Below the pieces are notes generated by a model, which was given only the letters and a program-made list of their open reading frames with translations, had not been told where the DNA came from and made no database searches. A DNA stretch of 64,000 bases from Homarus americanus (lineage: Eukaryota; Arthropoda; Malacostraca; Decapoda; Nephropidae). Position numbers and translations under genes: made by a program. Below, in pieces: positions 1 through 12,817 of this stretch; within the stretch, counting starts at the first letter, position 1; every line of letters begins with the position of its first letter. Location: NCBI RefSeq assembly GCF_018991925.1, contig NW_024725489.1, forward strand, positions 8,830,473 through 8,894,472. The letters are read 5' to 3'.

Positions 1-50
<50 letters not shown>

Positions 51-104
51 CCTTAACCAGGGGAGGTGTTTGTGTTTAGTGTAGTGAAAAGAATTTGTGG
101 TGAA

Positions 105-149
<45 letters not shown>

Positions 150-798
150 ACACAGCCTTAATGGGGGTGGGGGTGTTTAGATGTAGTGAAAAGGATTTGT
201 CGTGAACACAGACACACCACACACACACTCACACATACACACACACACACATACACACACACACAGACACACACACACAGACACAGCTTTGCAGGGGAGG
301 GATTTGTTTTGTTTTAGTGTATTGACAAGTTTGTAGTGAATACACACAGACACACAAACACACCCTTAGCCGGGGGAGGGGGTGTTTTTGTTTAGTGTAG
401 TGACTAGTTTGTGGTGAATACACACAGACACACAAACACACCCTTAGCCGGGGGAGGGGGTGTTTGTGTTTAGTGTAGTAAAGAGTTTGTGGTGAACACA
501 AATACACACACACCCTTAACCGGGAGATGGGGTGTTTGTTTTTAGTGTAGTGACTAGTTTGTGGTGAATACACACAGACACACAAACACACCATTAGCCG
601 GGGGAGGGGATGTTTGTGTTTAGTGTAGTAAAGAGTTTGTGGTGAACACAAATACACACACACCCTAAACCGGGAGATGGGGTGTTTGTTTTTAGTGTAG
701 TGACTAGTTTGTGGTGAATACACACAGACACACAAACACACCCTTAGCCGGGGGAGGGGGTGTTTGTTTTTAGTGTAGTAAAGAGTTTGTGGTAAACA

Positions 799-831
<33 letters not shown>

Positions 832-971
832 CACACACAAAGCCTTAACCGGGGGAGGGGGTGTTTTTGTTTAGTGTAGTGACTAGTTTGTGGTGAATAC
901 ACACACACACACAAACACACCCTTAGCGGGAGGGGGGTGTTTGTGTTTAGTGTAGTGAAGAGTTTGTGGTG

Positions 972-1041
<70 letters not shown>

Positions 1042-1108
1042 GACAGACACGCACACAGCCTTAACAGGTGAGAGGTGCTTGGTATGTGTAGTGAAGAGTT
1101 TTTGGTGA

Positions 1109-1170
<62 letters not shown>

Positions 1171-1220
1171 ACACATACACACATAAACACACACACACAC
1201 ACAACACACACACACAACAC

Positions 1221-1285
<65 letters not shown>

Positions 1286-1338
1286 TCATAACCAGGAGGG
1301 GGTCTTTGTGTTTATTGTATGAAAAGTTTGTGAAGACA

Positions 1339-1388
<50 letters not shown>

Positions 1389-1504
1389 TCATAACCAGGG
1401 AGGGTCTTTGTGTTTATTGTAGGAAAGTTTGTGGTGAAGACACACACACAGCCTTGATCGGGGGTGGGGGTGTTTTGTGTTTAGTGTAGTGAAGAGTTTG
1501 TCTG

Positions 1505-1555
<51 letters not shown>

Positions 1556-1780
1556 CCTTGCTCGGGGTGGGGTGTTTAGTTTAGTGTAGTGAAGAGTTTG
1601 TCGTGAACACACACACACACACACACACACATACACACACACACATACAGCCTTAACCAGGGAGGGGTGTTGTGTTTAGTGTAGTGAAGAGTTGTCGAAC
1701 ACACACACACACAGCCTAACTAGGGAGGGGGTGTTTGTGTTTAGTGTAGTGAAGAGTTTGTCGAACACAGACACACACAC

Positions 1781-1821
<41 letters not shown>

Positions 1822-1874
1822 CCTAACCAGGGAGGGGGTGTTTGTGTTTAGTGTAGTGAAGAATTTGTGGTGAA

Positions 1875-1929
<55 letters not shown>

Positions 1930-2071
1930 CCTTAACCAGGAGGGGGGTGTTTGTGTTTAGTGTAGTGAAGAGTTTGTAGAACAAACACACACACACACAC
2001 ACACACAACACACACACAGCCTTAACCAGGGGAGGGGGTGTTTGTGTTTATGTAGTGAAGAATTTGTGGTG

Positions 2072-2130
<59 letters not shown>

Positions 2131-2200
2131 CCTTAACCAGGGGAGGGGGTGTTTGGTTTAGTGTAGTGAAGAGTTTGTCGTGAACACAGACACACACCCA

Positions 2201-2262
<62 letters not shown>

Positions 2263-2578
2263 GCTCAGCCGGGGAGGGGTGTTTGTTTTAGTGAGTGAAG
2301 AGTTTGTGGTAAACACACAAACACACACACACACACACAAATACACACACACCCTTAACCGGGAGATGGGGTGTTTGTTTTTAGTGTAGTGACTAGTTTG
2401 TGGTGAATACACACAGACACACAAACACACCATTAGCCGGGGGAGGGGATGTTTGTGTTTAGTGTAGTAAAGAGTTTGTGGTGAACACAAATACACACAC
2501 ACACACACACACACACAACACACACAAAAGCCTTAATCAGAAGGGGGTGTTTTTGCTATGTGTAGTGAAGACAGGTGA

Positions 2579-2661
<83 letters not shown>

Positions 2662-2804
2662 GACACGCACACAGCCTTACAGGGTGGGAGTGCTAGTGTC
2701 ATGTGTAGTAAAGAGTTTTTGGTGAAATATACACACACACACACACACACACAGCCTTAACTGGGGAGGGGGTGTTTGTGTTTATTGTGGCGAAAGGCCA
2801 GGTG

Positions 2805-2836
<32 letters not shown>

Positions 2837-3142
2837 CCTTAACTGGAGGGCCCTTGTGTTTATTGTATGAAAGGTTGTGGGTGAACACACACACACACAC
2901 ACACACACACAAAGCCTTTAATAGGGGAGGGGTGTTTTTGTTTAGTGTAGTGACTAGTTTGTGTGAATACATTGTTAGACACACAAACAGACACCCTTAG
3001 CAGGGAGGGGTGTTTAGTTTATTGTGAAGTGAAAATTTGTGGTGAACACACATACACACACACAGCCTCAATCGGGGTGGGGGGTATTTGTGTTTAGTGT
3101 AGTGAAGATTTTGTGTAAACACAGCACACACACAGACACACA

Positions 3143-3190
<48 letters not shown>

Positions 3191-3352
3191 TACACACACA
3201 CACGCAAAGCCTTAACCGCGCTTGGGGATGTTTGTGTTATGTGTAGAGAAGTAATTGTGGTGAACACACACACACACACACACACACAGCCTTAACCGAG
3301 GCAGGGGGTGTTTGTGTTTAGTGTAGTGAATAGTTTGTGGTGAATACACACA
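1..3352. repeat. CA-rich minisatellite A, left block
   Basis: Tandem units each have a ~55-70 bp core (CCTTAACCGGGGGAGGGG, then a TTTAGTGTAGTGAAGAG stretch and TTTGTGGTGAACAC) followed by a (CA)n tract from a few to about 45 dinucleotides. Unit length varies mainly through the CA tract. Between about 340 and 800, and again near 2340-2520, two core variants alternate (one with GGGAGATGGGG, one with GGGGGAGGGG), giving a dimeric higher-order pattern. Open frames here are low-complexity Cys-Val or Thr-His repeats and are not genes. The array starts before the window. Confidence 0.93.
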
Positions 3353-4432
3353 GACGCCAAGCTGTACGCTTCCGAGGGGCTGTCTCCACCTTTTAGTCAC
3401 TCACCTGTGGCGTCCCCCAAGGCTCCAAGATGTGACCACTCTGCTTCCTTATGCTCATTAATGATGCCCTAAGAGAAACCCCTGCTCGCTGGAAATATGT
3501 CGACGACTCCACCATTGGGATCAGCGTCAATAATTCTGCTCCCGACTATACCGCCCTTCAGGATTTATTGAACAGTCTCCAAAACTGGGCCACCAACAAC
3601 CATGTCACCATCAACCATACCAAGACCATGGTTATGCACATCAACCTCTCCTTCGACATTGTCCCACCTCCTTCCATTACTTTAGGTCCGAACACACTCC
3701 AGGTTGTAGATTCCACGAAGCTCCTCGGCGTCACCATAGGCAACAAACTAAATTGGAAACCACACGTCAGTGAAGTTGTCAAATCCTCCAGTTTCCGTCT
3801 CAACCTCCTCCGCCGACCCAAGTCCCTCGGATTTCCTGCACCCGAGCTCCTCAGTGTTTACTCAACATTCATACTTCCCAAGCTCACCTATGCCAACCCC
3901 CCACCTGGTCTTCCTCCCTAAATGCCACACAACGTAAACACCTAGAAAAAGTGCAAAGGAGGGCATGCAAGATTATTCTCTCCCTTTCCTACTCCACATA
4001 TCAAGAAGCGCTCAACACACTGACCCTTTCGACTCTCACTGATTATCACCACGACCTCATCTGCAAATTTGTTAAGAAGCTTCTACACCATCCTCGACAC
4101 CGGCTCCTACTACCACCTGAGATCCCTAGCCCGAGAGTTGCTGTTCGACACCACAACCGCATCCAGCCCATTGTAAAAATTATCAATAACTTGTAATAAA
4201 CCAGTGTATTCACTCCCAGTAAATACTACTTCTTGCACTGTCACTATGTTGAAATGCCCTGTAGCTTGAGCTTTTCCCCATCTAGTTATTATATATCTTA
4301 TTAATATCACTTATGTTATTTGCATATTATTTGTAATTCGAAACCCATTCCCCAAATATGTAACTGTATATTTTCAGCCTTCTGGCTGCCAAGCTCTCTC
4401 AATAAACCGTTAATTATTATTATTATTATTGT
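3353..4432 (+). pseudogene. LINE family A copy 1: 5'-truncated reverse transcriptase and 3' end
   Basis: A non-LTR retrotransposon fragment inserted in minisatellite A. The frame entering at about 3355 carries CGVPQGSKM followed by an in-frame stop, then LINDALRETPARWKYVDDST, which is the RT GVPQG and YVDD block. Next come the LLGVTIGNKLNWKPHV and FILPKLTYA motifs typical of CR1/L2/Jockey-type RTs. A frameshift near 3897-3905, in a run of C, moves the C-terminal part (QRRACKIILSLSY to a stop at about 4194) into another frame. The 3' UTR ends with a hairpin (CAGCC-TTCT-GGCTG), AATAAACCG and a (TTA)n tail at 4412-4431. Endonuclease and ORF1 are absent, so this is 5'-truncated and dead. Clade assignment within the CR1/L2/Jockey group is uncertain. 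Confidence 0.85.
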
Positions 4433-4835
4433 TACACACCCTTAACTGGGGGACAGGGTGTTTATGTTTAATGTAGTGAAGACATTGTGGTGAACACACA
4501 CACACACACACACCCTTAACCGGGAGATGGGGTGTTTGTGTTATGTGTAGTGAAATCATTGTGGTGAATATACACACACATACACACACACACAGCCTTA
4601 ATCGGGGGAGGGGGTGTTTGTGTTTAGTGTAGTGAAGAGTTTGTGGTGAACACACACACACACACACACACAGCCTTAACAGGGGGTGAGAGTGCTTGTG
4701 TTATGTGTAGTGAAGAGTTTGTGGTAAACACAAACACACACACACACAACACACACAAGGCTTAACCGGGGGAGAGGGTGTTAGTGTTTAGTGAAAAGAA
4801 GAGTTTGTGGTGAGCACACACACACACACACGAGT

Positions 4836-4881
<46 letters not shown>

Positions 4882-4932
4882 CCTTAACCGGGGGAGGGTG
4901 TTAGTGTTTAGTGAAAAGAAGAGTTTGTGGTG

Positions 4933-4983
<51 letters not shown>

Positions 4984-5131
4984 AACCGGGAGATGGGGTG
5001 TTTGTGTTATGTAGTGAAAACATTGTGGTGAATATACACACACATACACACACACACAGCCTTAATCGGGGGAGGGTTTGTGTTTAGTGTAGTGAGTTTG
5101 TGGTGAAATGCACACACACACACACACGAGT

Positions 5132-5171
<40 letters not shown>

Positions 5172-5305
5172 CCTTAACCCAGGGAGGGGGTGTTTGTGTT
5201 TAGTGTAGTGAAGAGTTTGTGGTGACCACACACACACACACACATACTCACAGCCTTAACCGGGGAGGGGGTGCTTCTGTTTAGTGTAGTGAAGAGTTTG
5301 TGGTG

Positions 5306-5339
<34 letters not shown>

Positions 5340-5423
5340 GCCTTAACCGGGGGAGGAGGTGTTCGTGTTTAGTGTAGTGAAGAGTTTGTGGTGAACACAC
5401 ACAGACACACACACACACACACA
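4433..5423. repeat. CA-rich minisatellite A, right block
   Basis: The array seen at 1-3352 resumes directly after the LINE tail with the same core units and (CA)n spacers. Two units near 4830 and 5130 contain a CACGAGTGCACAC variant spacer. It ends where a second family A fragment begins. Confidence 0.92.
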
Positions 5424-5697
5424 GGGCACCCTGGACAGGCTACAGACATGGACTACTTAGAACAAGTTCACCATAACCCACACCAAAACCGTAGTGGGTG
5501 CCTATCCTCTACAGTTAATGCAGTCTGCCAAAATCCGGGGTGTTACAATAGACCACAAACTGGACTGGAAGGCCCATGTAAACAACACGATCAAGGCAGA
5601 CTCGTACCGACTCAACATGCTACGGCGACTCAGGTCATTTGGGTCAACCACGCTACAGCTGAGGACTATCTACAACGCTTTATTCTCCCCAAATTAA
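5424..5697 (+). pseudogene. LINE family A copy 2: short internal RT fragment
   Basis: Starts directly in a (CA)n tract with GGGCACCCTGGACAGGCTAC, which matches the copy at 50287-50310. It encodes the RT stretch from around DRLQ through LDWKAHVNNTIKADSYRLNM to a stop at 5697. About 60 bp is missing relative to the 50246 copy, and there are frame breaks before 5494. The 3' half is missing and the sequence passes straight into the 71-bp satellite. Confidence 0.8.
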
Positions 5698-8312
5698 TGG
5701 TAGGCTTGGAGCACTGTGTGCTGTAAGATTTATTGGGGGATCCCAAGAATTTGTTTGCACTACAGTAATGGTCAGCCTGTAGCACTGTATACTTTAGGAT
5801 TTATTGGGGGGATCCAAAGAGTTAGTTTACACAATAGTAATGGTTAGCCTGTAGCACTGTGTTTTGTAGGATTTATTGGGGGATCCCAAGAGTTAGTTTA
5901 CACTACAGTAATGGTCTGCCTGTAGCACTGTGACCTGTAAGATATATTGGGGGATCCAAAGCGTTAGTTTACACTACAGTAATGGTCAACCTGTAGTACT
6001 GTGCACTGGAGGATTTAATTGGGGATCCAAGAAGTTAGTTTACACAACAGTAATGGCTAGCCTGTAGCACTGTGTACTGGAGGATTTATTGGTAGATCCT
6101 CGAGTCAGTTTACAATACATGTAATGGTCAGCCTGTAGCACTGTGTACTGGAGGATTTATTGGGAGATCCCAAGAGTCAGTTTACACTGTGTATTATAGG
6201 ATTTATTGGGGGATCCCAAGAGTTAGTTTCAACTACCGTAATGGTCAGCCTGAGGCACTGTGTACTGTAAGATTTATTAGGGGGCCCAAGAGTTAGTTTC
6301 AACTACAGTAATGGTCAGCCTGTAGCACTGTGTACTGTGGGATTTATTGGGGGATCCCAAGAGTTAGCTTACACTACATTAATAGTCAGCCTTTAGCACA
6401 GTGTACTGTAGGATTTATTGGGCGATTCCAAGAGTTAGTTTACACTACAGTAATGGTCAGCCTGTAGCACTGTGTACTGTGGGATTTATTGGGGGATCTC
6501 CAAAGTAAGTTTACACTGCAGTACTCGTCAGCCTGTAGCACTGTGTATTGTGGGAATTATTGGGGGATCCCAAGAGTTATTTTACACTACAGTAATGGTC
6601 TGCCTATAGCACTGTGTACAGTAGGATTTATTAGGGGATCCTAAAATTCAGTTTACACTAAAGTAATGGTCAGCCATTAGCAGTGTGTACTGTAGGATTT
6701 ATTGGGAGATACCAAGAATTAGTTTGCTCTACAGTAACGGTCAGCCTGTAGCTCTTTGTACTTTAGGATTTTTTGGGGATCCCAAGAGTGAGTTTACACT
6801 ACAATAATGGTCAGCAATTGCACTTTGTAATGTAGAATTTATTGGGAAATCCCAATTGTTAGTTTACACTATAAAAATGGTCACCCTGTAGCACTGTGTA
6901 CTGTAGGATTTATTTGGAGGATCCCAAGAGTTAGTTTATGCTTCAGTAATGGTCAGCCAGTAGCATTGTATACTGTAGGATTTATTGGGGGATCCCAAGA
7001 ATTGGTTTCAACTACAGTTATGGACAGGCTTTAGCACTGTATACTATAGGATTTATTTGGGGATCCCAGGAATTAGTTTACAGTATAGTAATGGTCAGCC
7101 AGTAGCACTATGTACTGTAGTTTCTTGGGGGGATCCCAGGAATTAGATTACACTACAGTAACGGTCAGCCTGTAGCACTTTGTACTGTAGGAATTTTTGA
7201 GGATCCCAAATGTTAGTTTACACTACAGTAATGGTCATCCTGTAGCACTGTGTGTTGTAGGATTTATTGGAAAATCACAAGAGTTAGTTTACGCTACAGT
7301 AACGATAGCCTCTAGCACTTTGTACTGTTGGATTTATTTGGGGATCCTAAGAGTTAGTTTACACTTCAGTAATGGTTAGCAATAGCCATAGTGTAGTGTA
7401 GGATTTATTGGGGGATCCTAAGAATCAGTTTATACTGCAGTAATAGTCAGCCACTAGCACTGTGCACTGTAGGATTTATTGGGGGATCCCAAGAGTTAGT
7501 TTACACTATAGTAATGGTCAGCCTGTAGCACTGTGTACTGTAAGATTTATTGGGGGATCCAAAGAATCAGTTTACACTAAAGTAATGGTAAGCCATTAGC
7601 ACTGTGTATTGTAGGATTTATTGGGCAATCCCAAGAGTTAGTTTACACTACAGTAATTGTCAGCCTGTTGCATTGTATACTATAGGATTTATTGGGGGAT
7701 CCCAAGAGTTAGTTTCAACTTGAGTTATGGTAAAAATTTAGCACTGTATACTATAGGATTTATTAGGGCATCCCAAGAATTAGTTTATTCAACATTAAGG
7801 GTTAACCTCTAGCACTGTGTACTGTAGGATTTATTGCGGGATCCCGAGGGATAGTTTACACTACAGTAATGGTCAGCATGTAGCACTGTGTACTTTAGGA
7901 TTTATTGGGAGATACCAAGAGTTAGTTTACACTAAAGTAACGGTCAGTTTGTATCATTTTATACTGAAGGAGTTTTGGGGGATCCGATGAGTTAGTTTAC
8001 ACTACAGTAATGGTCATCCTGTAGCACTGTGTATTGTAGTATTTATTGGAGGATCCCAAGAATTAGTTTACAATGCAGTAATGGTCATCCTGTAGCACTG
8101 TGTACTGTAGGATTTATTGGGGGATCCTAAGAATCAGTTTACACTCAAGTAAGGGTCAGTAATTAGCACTGTGTAATGTAGAATTATTGGGGAATCCCGA
8201 GAGTTAGTTTACACTAAAGTAATGGTCAGCATGTAGGACTGTGTACTGTAGGATATATTGGGAGATACCAAGAGTTAGATTACACTACAGTATTGGTCAG
8301 CCTGTTGTACTG
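5698..8312. repeat. 71-bp GGATCC satellite B, block 1
   Basis: About 37 diverged tandem copies of a ~71-bp unit built around GGTCAGCCTGTAGCACTGTG, TACTGTAGGATTTATTGGGG, GATCCCAAGAGTTAGTTTAC and ACTACAGTAAT. Most units keep the BamHI-type GGATCC. Each unit contains the inverted pair CTACAGTA and TACTGTAG, 22 bp apart. There is no coding evidence; short ORFs are read-through of the repeat. Confidence 0.95.
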
Positions 8313-10177
8313 CGCACATCATTGTCATCCCTAAAAATCCCATCTAATTCATATTACGCTACATAACATTCAAATGCACAGCGCTTGTAGAACCCCAGAA
8401 AACGGGAAACATTGAGAAAGGACAACTCACCTACTCAAGGTTCCTAGACCATGTGTGGTATTGTACCCAGGTATAGTTATATCATATCAAGTGTATGTAT
8501 TCATAGCATTAAGGATCACTCAGGGTAGGCATAAGATGAATGTAAAGTCCAGTTGAGCTGGACTAGGGTACTGTAAGACTAAGTGTGGAGCAGGGTTTGA
8601 AGGTCCTACTATTTACGTCTGTGAGCGTGTAGCGAACCTAACTCCAACAGCTATCATATGAAAATACATGAGAACAATGATGTGGAAAAAGGATAAATGT
8701 ATCAGAACTATGTGAGGTGTTGACAGTGATCTAGAAACTATACTGGAAAGGAAATATCGTGTATGCGTCGGTATGAATTTAATACACCTCGTAGCCTCAC
8801 GTGACATATACCCACGACAGGTACAGTGATCAGAGAATCTGAGGTCTGTGTTCAAATCGTGCGCTGTGTGAGAGGAGGACCCCTCATTACAGTTTTTAAG
8901 TGAAGTTGATACACCCCCGCCATGATCATTCGGCTTTTGTTTCAAGGCGCGTCATGTACCCGCCTCAGATGCCCGTTGATATTAAAATCCCAGGCATTTA
9001 ACCAAGCACTAGCAAACCAAGACCTGACCTTAGTGTATAAGTTAGGATTAATATATGTGTTTATAAGAAATGAGGGACAATATACCGTAAAGTGTTCAGG
9101 GGAGAACCATAAGAAACAAAAATGTAAATTGAGGATTGGAAACTGTAGGCCTATGTGACGAGAAGCGGCGGGAAGCCGGCCTTAGTCTTTCCCGTTCTGC
9201 CGTCAACACAGGTCAGTGTCCTAGCGGGCTATATCCCGCCCTACAATTAAGGTTGATAAATAACAGTGACTACAGTTTAAAGCTTTGCCGGATATATAAG
9301 TGTGATAGGGATGTGTTAAGGGATGGGATAACCGCCCGTCAGGCATTATTGCTTAGTCTTTCCCGTTCTGCCGTCAACACAGGTGCCACGTGGTTGGGGT
9401 ATCTTGCCGCCCAGCCGCCATTGTCTCCTGGAGCGCCACACCAGGTGGGGAATTACTCCCCACTATACCAGTCCACTATGAACCGGTGGATTCCCAGCGC
9501 ACCACTCCACATGAATAGTCACAACTAAGGAGACCGTGAGAAACTGCGGTCGTCACTTGGAGCGACCTATAATACCAGGCGTAGAAATAGTGCTGGTATG
9601 TCTCTAGGTCAAGCCCTCGTCCTTACCCACCGAGGGCGGTGTGCGAACGAGGGGCCCGTGGTGTAGACCTAAAAGTCACAAGGAGTCACATACTTGCAGG
9701 TATGGAGTGTAACAGGTGTGTTGCGATGGTGCTACTATGTATGATAACCGACGGTGCTACAAGCCACACCAGTGGAACAGTCTGATGTGTTAAGGGATAT
9801 TGTAAGAAGGAACGACCGAGATACGGCGTTCACCGATTGTTGTGCAATAAGTGGGTGGATGACCCGCCAGTAATGTAGGAGTCTGGGGCCCAGTTGGGTA
9901 ACCAAAATTCCGTTGTTCTTCTGAGGAAGGCCAATTCATGTATGTTTTTTTTTACCAGTGTGTTTTATAAGAAATAAATCAATGAAGACATGTTATGGTT
10001 TCACCCTTCTTTACCCTTATCGATCTGATCAATGGAAAACCTAACCCAATGCCTAGTTCACTCTGCCCGCTACCTAACGAGCTACATGCTGTCCAGAGGG
10101 GGTCTGGTGGCAGCGACCCTTAGAAATTAAGATTAGAGTTAAGTTATCCCCTTAGATTTAGTGACCCCAGATCTGGC
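8313..10177. mobile_element. Unidentified 1.9-kb insertion in satellite B (possible LTR remnant)
   Basis: A non-satellite block with sharp edges against satellite units on both sides. No recognisable protein is encoded; the ORFs at 8922-9158 and 9136-9528 resemble nothing I know. It holds a perfect 33-bp direct repeat (9181-9213 and 9352-9384), a short hairpin near 9222-9240 (GCGGG/CCCGC), and AATAAA at 9973-9978. About 130 bp after that, TGGTGGCAGCGACC (10106-10119) resembles a tRNA primer-binding site. An LTR plus start of a leader would explain poly(A) signal followed by primer site, but no second LTR or clear TG..CA ends are visible. The LTR reading is inference. Confidence 0.45.
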
Positions 10178-11666
10178 AGTATACTGTAGCATTGTTTACT
10201 GTCGGATTTATTGGGGGATCCCAAGAATTAGTTTCAACTACAGTTATGGACAGCCTTCAGCACTGTATACTATAGGATTTATTTGGGGATCCCAAGAGTA
10301 ATTTACAGTATAGTAATGGTCAGCCTGTAGCACTGCGTACTGTATTTTTATTGGGGGATCCTGAGAGTTAGTTTACACTACAGTAATAATAAGCATGCAG
10401 CACTGTGTACTGTAGGATTTATTCGGAGATACCAAGAGTTAGATTACAGGACTGTAACAGTCAGTCTGTAACACTTTGTACTGTCGGATTTTTTGGGGAT
10501 CCCAAGAGTTAGTTTACACTACAGTAATGGTGAGCCTGTAGCTCTTTGTATTGTAGGATTTATTGGAGGATCACAAGAGCTAGTTTATACTACAGTAACG
10601 ATAGCCTGTAGCACTGTGTATTGTTGGATTTATTTGGGGATCTTTGAGTTAGTTTACACTTCAGTAATGGTTAGCAATAAGCCTAGTATATTGTAGGAGT
10701 TACTGGGGGATCCTATGAATCAGTTTACACTACACTAATAGTCAGCCAGTAGCACTGTGTACTGTAGGATTTATTGGGCGATCCCAAGAGTTAGTTTACA
10801 CTACAGTAATGGTCAGCCTGTATCACTATGTACTGTAGGATTTATTGGGGGATCCGAGGAGATACCTTACACAACAGTAATCGTCAGCCTGTAGCACTGT
10901 GTACTGTAAGATTTATTGGGGAATCCTAAGAATCAGTTTACACTAAAGTAATGGTAATCCATTAGCACTGTGTATTGTAGGAAATATTGGGCGATGCCAA
11001 GAGCTAGTTTACACTAGAGTAATTGTCAGCCTGTTGCATTGTATACTATAGGATTTATTGGGGGATCCCAAGATTTAGTTTACAGTATAGTAATGGTCAG
11101 CCTGGAGCACTGTGTATTGTACTTTTATTGGGGGATCCCACGAGTTAGTTTGCACTACAGTAATAGTCAGCATGTAGCATTGTGTACTGTAGGATTTATT
11201 GGGAGATACCAAGAGTTAGATTACACTACAGTAACGGTCAGTCTGTAGCACTTTGTACTGTAGGATTTTTTGGGGATCCCAAGAGTTAGTTTACACTACA
11301 GTAATGGTGAGCCTGTAGCACTGTGTATTGTTGGATTTATTTGGGGATCTTTGAGTTAGTTTAGACTTCAGTAATGGTTAGCACTAAGCATAGTCTGTTG
11401 TAGGATTTATTGGGGGATACCAAGAGTTAGTTTACACTACAGTAATAGTCAGCCTGCAGCACTTTGTAATGTAGGATTTATTGGGGTATCCCAAGAGTTA
11501 GTTTACACTACAGTATGGTCAGTCTCTAGCACTGTATCTGTAAGATTGATTTGGGGAGCCCAATTTTTAGTTTACACTACAGTAATGGTCAGCCTTTAGC
11601 ACTGTGTACTGTAGGATTTATTGGGGGATCCCAAGAGATTATTCATACTACAGTAATGGTTAGTCT
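10178..11666. repeat. 71-bp satellite B, block 2
   Basis: Same satellite as 5698-8312. Distinctive variants recur at a longer period: the GGGGATCTTTGAGTTAG variant occurs near 10640 and again near 11347 (707 bp apart), pointing to a 10-monomer higher-order repeat. The first units (10190-10300) closely resemble units near 6980-7080. Confidence 0.94.
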
Positions 11667-12817
11667 GTAGGAGACTTGTTGTCTGCAGGGTTGCATGGCA
11701 CATGTGAGGCAGAACGTGCGGTGCATGCCTCATGTGAAACATAACGGCGAGGGCGTAGATGAGGCGGCAGCTAGTGGAGGCAACTGTCTAGACACACAAG
11801 CTCTGTTGGAGAAGAGAGGGAGAAAGAGGGTTGTGGAGGCGATGAATTTTGTGCTTCACTCGCTACAGGTACAGGGTCCTCAGATTCGCCTGCTGGGGTG
11901 TGTGGGCCTGGGTCAGGAGCAGGGGCTGCATCAGCAGAAGCGGATGAGGGCTCGTGAAAGCAGCTGGGTCCACGACAGCAGCAGGGTGCAGGACAGTAGC
12001 AGGAAGTACCTGAGGGAGAAAAGAGGGGTGTGTGGATCCGCACTCAGGCGCATGGGCCGCGTCGGGAGCAGGGGCTGCATGAGGAGGAGCGGCAGGGGGT
12101 ACTGCTGGGCCGGGGGCGGCGTCTGAGGCAGGACGGGTGTGCTGGGGTCAGTAGGACGAGGTGCTTGGGGCAGGAAGAGGAGCTGGTGTCTGCTTAGAGA
12201 AGCAGTGCTGCTCTAGTGTGTCTAACCTGCGGTGTAGAGACAGTAGCTGTAGAGCCGATGAGAGCTGCTTCTGAGTGGATAAGCCAGCCTTCCATGTTGC
12301 TTGAAGACTGGGAGCGTGATCTGTTTCTCCTCCATCCTGTGTGAGTGCGAATCTCCGGGGTCACCATTTGTGGGGTACGAGATGTTTGGTTCACACTCAG
12401 GATGGAATGGAGAAAGGAAACTCACAATGTGCTCTCTGTATACATGTTGTATTGGATGTACAATGAAGCTTGGTGCTGGGAAGCGGCAGCGTTGTTACAA
12501 GCGTGATGTAGAGAGATCTGGTTGGTGAGGATGCTCAGAGGAGGACCAGCTTGTGGGTCGCCATGCTCGCCGGCGGGAGCGAGGACCGCCAGGCAGGCGG
12601 AGGAGTAGGAGGTGTTGCTGGCTGGTTGTTGTAGGTAGAAAAGAGGGCGGTCACCACGAGGTCAGGTCTTAAATTGCGGAGGTAGGCGTGGCTCAGTAGT
12701 TGACCTCCGTCATGTAAGGCGGCGCTGGTTGACCTAGACCATAAGGCATACACTGAGGAATTCGCAGGGTCGGCTACTCAGTGACAAACAGCGTTTGTAG
12801 GGGAGAAATCCACTACA
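11667..12817 (-). mobile_element. TRIM-like LTR element, truncated copy (internal region plus one LTR)
   Basis: Homologous to the complete element at 24402-25990. The internal region runs from GTAGGAGACTTGTTGTCTGC (11667) to the primer-site region near 12362, and one LTR spans 12369-12817 (449 bp, TGTGGGGTACG to CACTACA). The left LTR is missing and satellite sequence abuts the internal region directly, so this copy is broken. The element reads on the minus strand, judged from the primer-site and polypurine positions of the complete copy. ORFs on either strand have no recognisable domain. Confidence 0.8.

Noticed and set aside
229..5243. Many Cys-Val or Thr-His rich open frames across 1-5.4 kb
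   Set aside because: They are translations of (CA)n and minisatellite A in several frames on both strands; no start context, domain or codon bias.
11695..12126. 143-residue plus-strand protein and its minus-strand shadow, with homologues near 25.0-25.3 kb
   Set aside because: They lie in the internal region of the TRIM-like element; frames differ between the two copies through indels and no domain is recognisable.
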